DNA of 64,000 nucleotides, from contig NZ_JOAG01000004.1 in assembly GCF_000725485.1 (NCBI RefSeq), forward strand, positions 248,001 to 312,000, read 5' to 3'. Shown piece after piece: positions 37,003-45,606 of the stretch. The notes below the pieces were generated by a model. That model did no database searches. It saw nothing but the letters and a program-made list of their open reading frames with translations, and was not told the DNA's origin. Position numbers and translations under genes: made by a program. The stretch comes from Nonomuraea candida (GTDB lineage Bacteria; Actinomycetota; Actinomycetes; Streptosporangiales; Streptosporangiaceae). Numbering within the stretch: position 1 is the stretch's first letter; each line of letters begins with the position of its first letter.

Positions 37003-37580
37003 CGGCCAAGAGGCGACCGGGGCGCAGGCCGGGCTCGGCCGACACGCGGGGCGAGATCCTCACGGCGGCCAGGAGGGTGTTCGCGGAGAAGGGGTTCGAC
37101 AAGGCGACCGTGCGCGGCATCGCCAGGGAGGCGCAGGTCGACCCGGCCCTCGTGCACCACTATTTCGCCACCAAGGAGGGCATCTTCGCGGCGGCCATGC
37201 GGCTGCCCGTCGGCCCCGAGGTGATCATCCCCATCCTGCTCGACGGGCCGCGCGAGGAGATCGGCGAGCGGCTGGTGCGCCTGATCCTCGACGTCACCGC
37301 CTCCGAGGAGACGCGGGAGCCGGTGCTGGCGATGATCCGCTCGGCGATGAGCAACGAGCAGGCGGTCGGGATGATCAGGGAGTTCTTCACCCAGGCCCTG
37401 CTCCATCAGGTGGCCGACCGGCTGGAGGTGCCGCACCTGCGGATCGAGGCGGCCTTCGCGCAGATGCTCGGTGTCATCATGGCGCGCTACGTGCTCAGGC
37501 TGGAACCGCTGGCCGGCGCGGGGCAGGACGAGCTGGTGGAACTGCTCGCGCCGACGATTCAGCGCTACTTCAACGGGTAG
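36999..37580 (+). CDS. TetR family transcriptional regulator
   Basis: 193 residues. The N-terminal helix-turn-helix is AARRVFAEKGFDKATVRGIA and REAQVDPALVHHYFATKEG. The rest is a helical ligand domain of the TetR_C type. GTG 36999 overlaps the methyltransferase stop (gtga). The next gene, the EtfD-like reductase, begins 140 bp later behind a TTAC..GTA dyad that it may bind. TetR proteins near EtfD genes often govern fatty acid oxidation, so that is a reasonable guess. Confidence 0.88.
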   Translation: MTAKRRPGRRPGSADTRGEILTAARRVFAEKGFDKATVRGIAREAQVDPALVHHYFATKEGIFAAAMRLPVGPEVIIPILLDGPREEIGERLVRLILDVTASEETREPVLAMIRSAMSNEQAVGMIREFFTQALLHQVADRLEVPHLRIEAAFAQMLGVIMARYVLRLEPLAGAGQDELVELLAPTIQRYFNG

Positions 37581-37635
37581 AGCATTGTTCTGGAGACATC
37601 GATGACCTTAGGGTATGTCGCGTAACCCGGTAAAG

Positions 37636-37649
37636 TTACTCGTGGGTAG
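37636..37649 (+). promoter_or_regulatory. Possible TetR operator before the EtfD-like gene
   Basis: ttactcgtgggtag resembles the TTACT-N4-GGTAA dyads of actinobacterial TetR regulators of fat oxidation, with one outer mismatch. A taggat box overlaps its right side. Confidence 0.35.
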
Positions 37650-37719
37650 GATTGCGGGCGTATGCCTGCGCAGCGGGTGACCGTACGCTGACAGCCAACG
37701 TCGTCTGTGGGAGGACCCC

Positions 37720-39825
37720 GTGCTCTGGGTAGCCATCATCGGCCTCGTCATGACCGTCGCGGCGGTGGCCGTGGCCGGCCGCAGGGTCATGTTCCTGTTC
37801 AAGCTCGCGACCGTCGGCCCACCGGCGCCCGAGCGCACCGAGTACGCCAGGACCCACGTCGGCGACGAGATCAAGGCGCAGCTCGTCGAGGTGTTCGGCC
37901 AGAAGAAGCTGCTGAAGTGGACCCCCTCGGGCGTCGCGCACTTCTTCGTCATGTGGGCCTTCTTCATCCTGCTGACCGTCTACATCGAGGCGTACGGCGC
38001 CATCATCCAGGGGGCGATCACCGGCACGCCCGACTTCCACATCCCGCTCATCGGGACGTGGGGCGCGCTCGGCTTCCTCCAGGACTTCATCGCGGTGGCC
38101 TGTCTGCTCGGCCTGGTCGCCTTCGCGGTCATCCGGGTGAAGAACTCTCCCAAGACGCTCGGCCGCAGCTCCCGCTTCTCCGGCTCGCACCTCGGCGGCG
38201 CCTGGCTCGTCCTGTTCATGATCTTCAACATCATCTGGACGCTCTTCCTGGCCAGGGGCGCGGCGGCGGCCAACGGGAACTTCCCCTACTCCTCGGGCGC
38301 GTTCGTCTCGCTGCCGCTCGGCGACGTGCTGCCGCAGAGCGCGCTGCTGGAGGAGATCGCGCTGCTCCTGCACATCGGCTTCATGCTGGTGTTCCTGGTC
38401 ATCGTGGTGAACTCCAAGCACCTGCACATCTTCACCGCCCCGCTCAACGTGCTCTTCTCGCGCCGCCCCGACGGCCTGGGCGGCGCGCCCGAGATGCGCG
38501 TGGACGGCAAGCCGGTCGACTTCGAGGACGAGGACCTCGACCCCGAGCGGCTCGGGCGCGGCAAGATCGCCGACACGACGTGGAAGGGCTTCCTCGACTT
38601 CTACTCCTGCACCGAGTGCGGGCGCTGCCAGTCGCAGTGCCCGGCCTGGAACACCGACAAGCCCCTGTCGCCGAAGATGCTCATCCTCGACCAGCGCGAC
38701 CACGCCTTCGCGGTGGCCCCCTACCTGCTGGCGGCGCAGAACGGCGTCGAGCACAAGGACACCGACGTGCTGGCGCTGCTGGAGAAGCCGCTGGTCGGCG
38801 AGGAAGGCGTCATCCACCCCGACGTGTTGTGGTCGTGCACCAACTGCGGCGCCTGCGTCGAGCAGTGCCCGGTGGACATCGAGCACATCGACCACATCCT
38901 CGACATGCGCCGCTACCAGGTGATGGTGGAGTCGTCGTTCCCGTCCGAGGCGGGGGTGATGGTGAAGAACCTGGAGAACAAGGGCAACCCGTGGGGCATG
39001 TCCGAGATGAAGCGGGCCGACTGGATCGAGGAGCTCGACTTCGAGGTCCCGATGGTCGAGGACAAGATGCCCGAGGACACCGAATACCTGTTCTGGGTGG
39101 GCTGCGCGGGCGCGCTGGAGGACCGCGCCAAGCGCACCACCAAGGCCGTCGCCGAGCTGCTGCACATCGCGGGCGTGAAGTTCGCGGTGCTCGGCCCGAT
39201 GGAGGCCTGCTCCGGTGACCCGGCGCGCCGGCTGGGCATGGAATACCTGTTCACCATGCTGGCTCAGCAGAACATCGAGACGCTCAACGAGGCCGGCGTG
39301 AAGAAGATCGTGGCCACGTGCCCCCACTGCTTCAACACCCTGGCCAACGAATATCCGCAGCTCGGTGGCACGTACGAGGTCGTGCACCACACGCAGCTGC
39401 TGTCGAGGCTGGTGGACGAGGGGCTGCTCACCCCGATCACGCCGATCGAGGAGAAGATCACCTACCACGACCCGTGCTTCCTCGGCCGCCACAACAAGGT
39501 CTACTCCCAGCCGCGCGACATCATGTCCAAGGTGCCCGGCGTGCAGACCCAGGAGATGCACCGCCACAAGGACCGCGGCTTCTGCTGCGGCGCCGGCGGC
39601 GCGCGCATGTGGATGGAGGAGCGCATCGGCAAGCGCATCAACACCGAGCGCGTGGACGAGGCGCTGACCACGAATCCCGACACGGTCTCCACCGCCTGCC
39701 CGTTCTGCATGGTGATGCTGGGCGACGCGATCAACGAGAAGAAGAACAGCGGCGAGGCCAAGGAATCGCTGGAAGTCGTGGACGTGGCGCAGCTTCTCAT
39801 CAAGTCGGTCAAGGGCGCTTCCTGA
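37720..39825 (+). CDS. EtfD-like membrane Fe-S reductase (ETF to quinone electron transfer)
   Basis: 701 residues. The N-terminal third has six or so membrane helices with a NarI/HdrE-like heme region (WVAIIGLVMTVAAVAVAG, FFVMWAFFILLTVYIEAYGA, LHIGFMLVFLVIVVNSKHLH). Two 4Fe-4S motifs follow: CTECGRCQSQCPAW and CTNCGACVEQCPVD. Two CCG (HdrB-type) domains hold WVGCAGALEDR with TCPHCFNTLA, and DPCFLGRHNK with FCCGAGGARMWMEER. This is the layout of mycobacterial EtfD (Rv0338c), which passes electrons from acyl-CoA dehydrogenases via ETF to menaquinone. GTG 37720 has gggagg 6 bases upstream. Confidence 0.9.
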   Translation: MLWVAIIGLVMTVAAVAVAGRRVMFLFKLATVGPPAPERTEYARTHVGDEIKAQLVEVFGQKKLLKWTPSGVAHFFVMWAFFILLTVYIEAYGAIIQGAITGTPDFHIPLIGTWGALGFLQDFIAVACLLGLVAFAVIRVKNSPKTLGRSSRFSGSHLGGAWLVLFMIFNIIWTLFLARGAAAANGNFPYSSGAFVSLPLGDVLPQSALLEEIALLLHIGFMLVFLVIVVNSKHLHIFTAPLNVLFSRRPDGLGGAPEMRVDGKPVDFEDEDLDPERLGRGKIADTTWKGFLDFYSCTECGRCQSQCPAWNTDKPLSPKMLILDQRDHAFAVAPYLLAAQNGVEHKDTDVLALLEKPLVGEEGVIHPDVLWSCTNCGACVEQCPVDIEHIDHILDMRRYQVMVESSFPSEAGVMVKNLENKGNPWGMSEMKRADWIEELDFEVPMVEDKMPEDTEYLFWVGCAGALEDRAKRTTKAVAELLHIAGVKFAVLGPMEACSGDPARRLGMEYLFTMLAQQNIETLNEAGVKKIVATCPHCFNTLANEYPQLGGTYEVVHHTQLLSRLVDEGLLTPITPIEEKITYHDPCFLGRHNKVYSQPRDIMSKVPGVQTQEMHRHKDRGFCCGAGGARMWMEERIGKRINTERVDEALTTNPDTVSTACPFCMVMLGDAINEKKNSGEAKESLEVVDVAQLLIKSVKGAS

Positions 39826-39838
39826 CGGGAGATGTCGG

Positions 39839-39865
39839 ACTCCTCCACACCTGGTGTGGAGGAGT
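39839..39865 (+). terminator. Hairpin terminator after the EtfD-like gene
   Basis: actcctccacac (39839-39850) pairs perfectly with gtgtggaggagt (39854-39865) around a 3-base loop, followed by TTCG. Confidence 0.85.
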
Positions 39866-39969
39866 TTCGCCTGTCCGCAGGGGTGATCACAAGAAATCTG
39901 GCATCCACATAACGGGAAAATCACGGTAACCTCAACGTCGCATGGCCTTATTCGACGGGGAGGGGGCTC

Positions 39970-40776
39970 GTGATGGGCGTCGTCGTCACGGACGCCGAAG
40001 TCACCCTGGCCGACGTTCTCTCCCTGCGACTCGCCATCGACGAACCTCTCGAAGACGGCACCGAGCTCGTTCTCCGGCATCGCACCACGGGGGTGGAGCG
40101 CGACGTGCTGATCGGCAGTCCAGGCGCGCGGGCGCGCGAGGCCACGCTGGCGGTCTCGCTGGCCCCGCTCGGGCTCACCGCCGGGCGCTGGGACGCCTAC
40201 CTGCGCCGCGAGGGCAAGCGCAGCCGGCTGCGCAGCGTCGATCCGGGCTTCTCGCTCGACCACCTCGACGCGTACGCGCTGTGCCGGCGCACCCTCGCCT
40301 ACCGCTCCTACCGCACCCGCAACGGCTTCCTGGCCCTGAAGATCTCCGACGCCGAGCCGGTGGCCGAGGTGCGCTCGATCTGGTTCAGAGAGGGCCGGTT
40401 CGAGGTGATGGGCCTGCTGGCCTACACCGGCCTGGAGGACGACGACTCGCGCCACGAGGCCACGCTGACCCTCGACCGCAGGCAGACCGGCGCCCACCTG
40501 TCGGCCACGGCCACGGTGCAGGGCGTGCGCTTCCACGCGGCCGTCTCGCTGGTCGACGTGCTGGCCGCCGATCCCGAGGGGGCCGCCGCCTCCGGCACCT
40601 GGGAGCCGGCGCTGGAGGTCGAGGGGGTGCCCACGCCGCTGCGGCTCGGCTCCCGGCTCGACGACGTCGACGGCAAGCGGCGCCGGCTGCACTACCCGTC
40701 GGCCCGAGTGGACGACGTGCTGATCAGACCCTGCTACACCGCCGACGACGAGCTGCGGATCGAGGTCGGTGGATGA
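39970..40776 (+). CDS. Hypothetical protein coupled to a glycosyltransferase
   Basis: 268 residues. No signal peptide and no membrane helix. It is rich in beta-strand patterns (LVLRHRTTGVERDVLIG, WDAYLRREGKRSRLRSVDPG, YRTRNGFLALKISDAEPVAE, ATLTLDRRQTGAHLSATATV). I do not recognise a family, although proteins of this shape are found next to teichoic-acid and glycan transferases in actinomycetes. GTG 39970 or ATG 39973 starts it, with ggggaggggg before it. The stop overlaps the glycosyltransferase ATG (atga), so a shared role in glycan synthesis is likely. Confidence 0.65.
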   Translation: MMGVVVTDAEVTLADVLSLRLAIDEPLEDGTELVLRHRTTGVERDVLIGSPGARAREATLAVSLAPLGLTAGRWDAYLRREGKRSRLRSVDPGFSLDHLDAYALCRRTLAYRSYRTRNGFLALKISDAEPVAEVRSIWFREGRFEVMGLLAYTGLEDDDSRHEATLTLDRRQTGAHLSATATVQGVRFHAAVSLVDVLAADPEGAAASGTWEPALEVEGVPTPLRLGSRLDDVDGKRRRLHYPSARVDDVLIRPCYTADDELRIEVGG

Positions 40777-41837
40777 AGGTCAGCCTGGTCCTGCCCTCGG
40801 CGTACGCGATGCGGGGAGACGTGCGCGCCACGCTCAACCTCGCCACCGCGCTCGCCGAGCGGCACGACGTCGAGGTGATCAGCGTCAGGCGGCAGAAGGA
40901 GAAGCCGTTCTTCCCGGTCGGCCCCAAGGTGGCCATGCGCAGCGTGGTGGACGCCCGGCCCGGGGTGCGCCACCTGCTGCCGCGCGGCCAGGTGCGCACC
41001 GAGGTGGCGCTGTGGCGGGCGCTGCGCAACCTCAAGTCCGACGTGCTGATCACCACCAGGCCGGGCATCGGCGTGCAGGCCGCCAGGCACGCGCCGCGCG
41101 ACACCATCAAGATCGCCCGCGAGTGGGGCAGGCCGGCCGTGCCGGGGCCCGTCAAACGCTTCTACCCGCGCCTGAGCGCCGTCGTGACGGCCACGGAGTC
41201 GGCCCAGGAGGAGTGGACCAGGCTCCTGGGCGGCGACACCGCCGTGCTCAGCGTGCTGGACGCGCTGCCCGGCGGGCCGTGGCCGCGCTCGCGGATGGAC
41301 AACCGGATCGTGGCGGCCGGCGGGCGGTGGGTGCCGGTCAAGGCGTACGACCGGCTGATCAGGTCGTTCGCCATCGTGGCGGACAAGCGGCCCGACTGGC
41401 GGCTGCGGCTCTACGGTGGCGGGCCGGAGGAGCGGCGGCTGCGCGCGCTGGTGCGCGAGCTCGACCTGCACAACCACGTCTACTTCATGGGCACGACGCC
41501 CGACCTGGCGGGCGAGTTCGCCAAGGCCTCGATCGTGGCCAGCACCTCGCGCAGCGAGGACCTCGGCATGTCGGTGCTGGAGGCGATGGGCTGCGGGGTG
41601 CCCGTGGTGGCCTTCGAGGGGGCCAGGGGGCCCAGGGAGTTCGTGGCGACGGGCTACAACGGGGTGCTGGTGCCGGAGGAGGGCGACCTCCAGCAGTTCG
41701 CGGGGGCGCTGCTGGCGCTGATCGACGACGAGCGCAGGCGGCGCTCGCTGGCGGCGGGGGCGCTGGACACGGCGGTGCGGCATTCGGCCGACGAAGTGGC
41801 CGAGCAGTGGGAGAAGCTCATCACTGATCTCCGCTGA
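40773..41837 (+). CDS. Family 4-type glycosyltransferase
   Basis: 354 residues, GT-B fold. The N-terminal half opens MKVSLVLPSAYAMRGDVRAT; the donor-binding half has AAGGRWVPVKAYDRLIRSFA, WRLRLYGGGPEERRLRALV, HVYFMGTTPDLAGEFAKASI and SRSEDLGMSVLEAMGCGVPV with the E-x7-E acid pair. It should move a sugar from a nucleotide or lipid donor to a cell surface or teichoic acid-like polymer; the acceptor is unknown. Coupled by atga to the preceding protein. CsoR follows 27 bases later. Confidence 0.88.
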   Translation: MKVSLVLPSAYAMRGDVRATLNLATALAERHDVEVISVRRQKEKPFFPVGPKVAMRSVVDARPGVRHLLPRGQVRTEVALWRALRNLKSDVLITTRPGIGVQAARHAPRDTIKIAREWGRPAVPGPVKRFYPRLSAVVTATESAQEEWTRLLGGDTAVLSVLDALPGGPWPRSRMDNRIVAAGGRWVPVKAYDRLIRSFAIVADKRPDWRLRLYGGGPEERRLRALVRELDLHNHVYFMGTTPDLAGEFAKASIVASTSRSEDLGMSVLEAMGCGVPVVAFEGARGPREFVATGYNGVLVPEEGDLQQFAGALLALIDDERRRRSLAAGALDTAVRHSADEVAEQWEKLITDLR

Positions 41838-41845
41838 ATACTCCT

Positions 41846-41858
41846 TACGGGTACCGTA
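41846..41858. promoter_or_regulatory. Dyad next to the csoR start
   Basis: tacgg-gta-ccgta is a perfect 5-3-5 inverted repeat ending 5 bases before the csoR ATG. Its place fits an autoregulatory operator. Confidence 0.5.
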
Positions 41859-41863
41859 GAAGC

Positions 41864-42145
41864 ATGCATGGGTACAGCGGTGACAAGCAGGCATATCTGA
41901 CGCGCCTGCGGCGGATCGAGGGCCAGATCAGGGGCCTGCAGCGCATGGTCGACGACGACGCCTACTGCATCGACGTGCTCACGCAGGTCTCGGCGGCCAC
42001 GCGTGCCCTTCAGGCGGTGGCGCTGGGGCTGCTGGAGGAGCACATCTCGCACTGCGTGGCCGATGCGATCAACAGCGGCGGGCCCGAGGCCGAGGCGAAG
42101 GTCAAGGAGGCGTCGGCGGCGATCGCCCGCCTCGTGCGTTCCTAG
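41864..42145 (+). CDS. CsoR/RcnR-type metal-sensing repressor
   Basis: 93 residues, the DUF156 all-helical family with no classical HTH. RLRRIEGQIRGLQRMVDDDAYCIDVLTQVSAATRAL carries the first Cys, and LLEEHISHCVADAI the His and second Cys: the Cys-His-Cys triad of copper sensors. These proteins leave DNA when Cu(I) binds. No copper ATPase or chaperone gene is adjacent, so the target lies elsewhere. ATG 41864 follows a small dyad. Confidence 0.9.
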   Translation: MHGYSGDKQAYLTRLRRIEGQIRGLQRMVDDDAYCIDVLTQVSAATRALQAVALGLLEEHISHCVADAINSGGPEAEAKVKEASAAIARLVRS

Positions 42146-42236
42146 CCCTCTGTCCTTGCTCTCTGCCCTGGCCCTCCCACGGGTGGTCCTCATCCGTAAG
42201 TCGGATGATCCACTGGGGATTGACTAGTTATGGGAA

Positions 42237-42261
42237 ACCCCGGGAACTAGGTCCCCGGGGT
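42237..42261. terminator. Bidirectional hairpin terminator
   Basis: accccggg (42237-42244) pairs with cccggggt (42254-42261) around a 9-base loop, between the converging csoR and a small gene. An extra catccg/cggatg hairpin lies just before it at about 42191-42207. Confidence 0.65.
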
Positions 42262-42281
42262 CTTGGTCATCAAGTCGGTCT

Positions 42282-42443
42282 TCAGCGGCTCGCCGAAGTC
42301 CGCAATCCGAGCGCGTCGTCGAGTTCGTCCAAGGTCAGCCGCCGCTCGCTGACTGCCACGGCGGTGAGCACCTCGGCGTAGAGCGCAATCTCGTCCAACG
42401 CGACACGGTCGTGGACCCGAGAGTCCAGGTCGTCGTGCCCCAC
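42282..42443 (-). CDS. Small conserved actinomycete-type protein
   Basis: 53 residues. The body SRVHDRVALDEIALYAEVLT continuing AVAVSERRLTLDELDDAL reads like a short helical protein, of a kind repeated in actinomycete genomes. There is no membrane segment. GTG 42443 has aagga 7-8 bases upstream; an in-frame ATG at 42470 is a poorer start. Function unknown. It converges on csoR across the terminator at 42237-42261. Confidence 0.6.
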   Translation of the reverse strand: MGHDDLDSRVHDRVALDEIALYAEVLTAVAVSERRLTLDELDDALGLRTSASR

Positions 42444-42654
42444 CGCGTCGTCCTTCCTTCCGCAGCCCACACCCTCTACGAGGTTACGGCGCGGCCTCTT
42501 CCCGCGACATGGCCCATCGGAGTCATTCCTTTCGGCGCCCCGGGGGCCCCAGGGGGATCATTTCCCGAATCCGAGATCACAATTCAGCGAAATTGCTGTT
42601 GTCTCAAGTGTTGCAGGGATATAGGGGGAGTAAGGGAAAAGCGGTATTAGTGGG

Positions 42655-44043
42655 TTAGGCGTGCCCAGTGTGATGATCATCCCGTTCGTGGACGATCTTG
42701 CGTACGAGTGCCGCCTGTCCCGCCAGGCCCCGCTCCGGCAGCTTGGCCCCCGTCAGCCGGCCCCACGCCAGCCCCGTCGCGTACGCGGCCCCCAGCACCG
42801 TCGCCGCGCTCGCCCGGTCCGGCGGCGCCACCTCCACCACCGGGGCGGGCGCCACCGAGACACCGCCGGGACGGACGGGAAAGCCCTCGGGCTCGGTCGC
42901 CTCGCCCGCCGACGTCCCGGTGAGCCCCGCGCGCCGCAACTCCTCGTACGCCTGCCGCAGCCGGTGGTCCAGCCGCCCCGGCAGCCTCCCCCCGGAGTCC
43001 GACAGGTCGGCCAGGAAGGAGGCGGCCGCGGCCCGGGGGTCGGGCTCGAACGACAGGGCCGCCACGAGGTCGTACAGGACGTGGGAGAAGTCGGCCTCGG
43101 GGTCGTTCTCCACGAGCAGCGCCCGGCACAGCCGGGACGGGCAGCGCGCCAGCCACGCCCGGCGCATCGCCGCGTCGTGCTCGCGTGGATCGTCGTGACG
43201 CGGCGGCTCCTGTGCGACCGCGAGCTCCGGCCGGCGCAGCATGGGCTCGACCATCGTGAGCAGCGCCAGCGCCCGGGGCCTGAACCGGGTGTCGAGCAGC
43301 AGGAGCTGCGCGGTGTCGGCGATCACCGCGGCGAGCCTGAGCGCGGCCCGCGGCCGGCCGGCCCGCAGCCGCTCGGCCACCAGCGTGACCAGGTCGAGCA
43401 GCGGCGGCGCGGGCAGCCAGCGCACCCACTCGTCGCCGGGCAGCGAGCGGCGCAGGTATTCGCCGAACACGGTGATCAGCCGCTCGTTGCCGTCGAAGGC
43501 CGGCGCGTACGCGCACCACATGATCGTGCCCCACGCGGCCGCCACCGTGCTCGGCACGTCCGAGGCGAAGATCTCGTCGAAGGCCGTCAGCGGATAGTCC
43601 AGCTCGGACTTGCGGCCGGCGGCGCGGACGAGCACCCTGAGCTGCTCGGTGAGGTGCGCGGGCACGTCGGGGCCGACGAACGACTGGGTGGAGCCCGGCT
43701 CGGCGTGGAAGTCGTAGCCGGTCGGCACCACGGCGTCGGGCAGCGCCGCCGCCGGATGGCCGCCCCGGCGCGCCCGCGTGCCCCGTGGCGGCGGGGCCAG
43801 GTGCCAGCGGCCGTCGGCGGGGTCGTGCAGGTGCCAGCGCGCGTGCGCGCCGTAGAGCCAGCGGTCGCCGTCGGGGGTCACCAGTATTCTGGCGGCCAGC
43901 ACGTGGGCCCGGTCGGGCACGGAAAGCCCCTGCCAGCGCGGGTCCGCGACCATCGCACGGACCTCCGCCTCGGTGGCGGTGAACGCATCCCAGGGTGGCA
44001 CGGCGGTCATCGTACTGGGCGTACTCGGATCATCCATCAGCAT
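42655..44043 (-). CDS. Large hypothetical protein
   Basis: 462 residues. No signal peptide or membrane helix. An N-terminal part (AVPPWDAFTATEAEVRAMVA, VLAARILVTPDGDRWLYGAH) is followed by a long mostly helical body with many Arg and Leu, and a C-terminus GAAYATGLAWGRLTGAKLPE. I do not recognise a family. The opposite strand shows no better reading. The start is ATG 44043 or 44037; it is divergent from the lipoprotein gene 21 bases away, so the two share a promoter region. Confidence 0.75.
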   Translation of the reverse strand: MLMDDPSTPSTMTAVPPWDAFTATEAEVRAMVADPRWQGLSVPDRAHVLAARILVTPDGDRWLYGAHARWHLHDPADGRWHLAPPPRGTRARRGGHPAAALPDAVVPTGYDFHAEPGSTQSFVGPDVPAHLTEQLRVLVRAAGRKSELDYPLTAFDEIFASDVPSTVAAAWGTIMWCAYAPAFDGNERLITVFGEYLRRSLPGDEWVRWLPAPPLLDLVTLVAERLRAGRPRAALRLAAVIADTAQLLLLDTRFRPRALALLTMVEPMLRRPELAVAQEPPRHDDPREHDAAMRRAWLARCPSRLCRALLVENDPEADFSHVLYDLVAALSFEPDPRAAAASFLADLSDSGGRLPGRLDHRLRQAYEELRRAGLTGTSAGEATEPEGFPVRPGGVSVAPAPVVEVAPPDRASAATVLGAAYATGLAWGRLTGAKLPERGLAGQAALVRKIVHERDDHHTGHA

Positions 44044-44063
44044 TTCACGGCAGAATGTCCGCT

Positions 44064-44966
44064 ATGAGGGCGAAGGTAGCAGGGATGGTGGCGGTCGTGG
44101 GCGTGCTCTCCGGATGCGGTGCGGCGACGTCGGCGCAACCCACTCCTACCGGGCCCGGCGTGCTCACGCTGCAGAACGCCAAGCCGCCCGCGCCCGGAGG
44201 GGAGGTGGGCGAGGCGTCGGCGGAGTTCGACGACGCCGCCGACCTGAAGATGTGGACCAAGCTCAGCGACACCGAGAAGGACGTCGACCGGATCGCCAAA
44301 TTCGACGTGAACAAGACCGTGAAGGGCTCGATGTACCTGGAGCCCAAGACCTCGGCCTGGTTCGACGGCTTCCGGGGCCCCTTCGTCTACCAGGAGCTGG
44401 CCGGGGACATCGTGATGCACGCCCGGGTCAAGGTCACGGGCAAGGACGGCGGCAAGCCCAAGCGGCTGTTCTCGCTCGGCGGCCTGATGGCCCGCCAGCC
44501 CGGCTCGTACGCCAAGCCCAACTGGGTGTCGGTCACCACCGGCACCGGCGAGAAGAGCGGCCAGGTCGAGGCGAAGTACACCAAGGACGGCAGCTCCAAA
44601 CCGGTGGAGCTGGCCGTCAAGGACGGCTGGGTCGAGCTGGCGCTGGGCCGGGTCGGCCGGGTCTTCGTGGCGCTCTACAAGGAGGAGGGCGGCACGTGGA
44701 AGGTGGGCCAGCGCTGGCCCTCCACGCTGCCGGACGTGCTCCAGTGGGGCGTGACGGCCTACACCGACTGGGACAGCTACAGCACGCTCAAGAAAGACGC
44801 GACCAAGGGCAACGCCAAGCAGGTGAAGGGCACGCCCGACCTCAAGCTCACGGTCGACTACGTCCGCTTCCTGAGGCCGGAGCTGCCCGACTACGCCGAC
44901 CCGCTCAACAACGCGTCGGTGTCGGACGAGGTCCTGATCAAAGCGATGACGCCTGCCGGTGCCTGA
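44064..44966 (+). CDS. Lipoprotein of unknown function
   Basis: 300 residues. The lipobox is VLSGC (Cys18) after a short hydrophobic signal. The mature part has a beta-sandwich look (WFDGFRGPFVYQELAGDIVM, RLFSLGGLMARQPGSYAKPN, LPDVLQWGVTAYTDWDSYST) and resembles DUF1349-like or lectin-fold extracellular domains, with a degree of uncertainty. ATG 44055 is an alternative start. Its last 29 bases overlap the convergent carbonic anhydrase gene. Confidence 0.78.
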   Translation: MRAKVAGMVAVVGVLSGCGAATSAQPTPTGPGVLTLQNAKPPAPGGEVGEASAEFDDAADLKMWTKLSDTEKDVDRIAKFDVNKTVKGSMYLEPKTSAWFDGFRGPFVYQELAGDIVMHARVKVTGKDGGKPKRLFSLGGLMARQPGSYAKPNWVSVTTGTGEKSGQVEAKYTKDGSSKPVELAVKDGWVELALGRVGRVFVALYKEEGGTWKVGQRWPSTLPDVLQWGVTAYTDWDSYSTLKKDATKGNAKQVKGTPDLKLTVDYVRFLRPELPDYADPLNNASVSDEVLIKAMTPAGA

Positions 44967-45468
44967 TCGCCTTGGCCAGGTAGGTGTCCGGCGTGCGGGC
45001 GAAGGAGTCGCGGTCGTCGTCGGTGAGCTCGCGGACGATCCGGCCGGGCACGCCCGCCACCAGCACCCCCGACGGGATCTTCTTGCCGGGGCCCACGAGG
45101 GCTCCGGCGGCCACCAGCGTGCCGGCGCCGATGCGGGCGCCGCCCAGCACGATCGCCCCGATGCCGACCAGCGCGCCCGACTCCACGTGGGCGCCGTGCA
45201 CCATGGCCTTGTGGCCCAGGCTGACGCGGTCTTCCAGGATCGCGGGCTCGCCCGGGTCGGAGTGCAGGCACGACAGGTCTTGGACGTTGCACTCCTCGCC
45301 GATCTCGATCCGCTCGTCGTCCCCGCGGAGAACGGAGCCGTACCAGATGCTGGACGCCCGGCCCACCCGTACGCTGCCGACCACGACGGCTCCGGGGGCT
45401 ATGTACGCCTCGGGGTGTATGTCCGGGATCGCTCCGTTGTCCAACGCTGCTATGTACATTCGAGACAT
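44938..45468 (-). CDS. Gamma-class carbonic anhydrase-like protein
   Basis: 176 residues forming a left-handed beta-helix of hexapeptide repeats (IAPGAVVVGSVRVGRASSIW, SGALVGIGAIVLGGARIGAG). The three zinc or iron ligands are His in CLHSD, HKAMVHG. Such YrdA/PaaY-type enzymes hydrate CO2 or act as thioesterase-like partners; activity is inferred only. ATG 45468 is the start (MSRMYIAALDNGAIPD). It ends inside the convergent lipoprotein gene. Confidence 0.85.
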   Translation of the reverse strand: MSRMYIAALDNGAIPDIHPEAYIAPGAVVVGSVRVGRASSIWYGSVLRGDDERIEIGEECNVQDLSCLHSDPGEPAILEDRVSLGHKAMVHGAHVESGALVGIGAIVLGGARIGAGTLVAAGALVGPGKKIPSGVLVAGVPGRIVRELTDDDRDSFARTPDTYLAKAIRHRQASSL

Positions 45469-45606
45469 CGTAATTCCAGCTCGGGGTATGGCGTTCGGGT
45501 TGCGGACGTGGGCAGATGGCAGGAAAGTCGTTTCCTGACGTCCCGTTGCCAGACCCTCACAACCCGCAGTTTTCCCCCGGCCTCACGCAAACCATAGGTA
45601 ACCCCC

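Noticed and set aside
37636..40692. Minus-strand open frame of 1018 codons
   Set aside because: It spans antisense of the EtfD-like gene and the following gene and has only His/Arg/Ala-rich composition with no domain.
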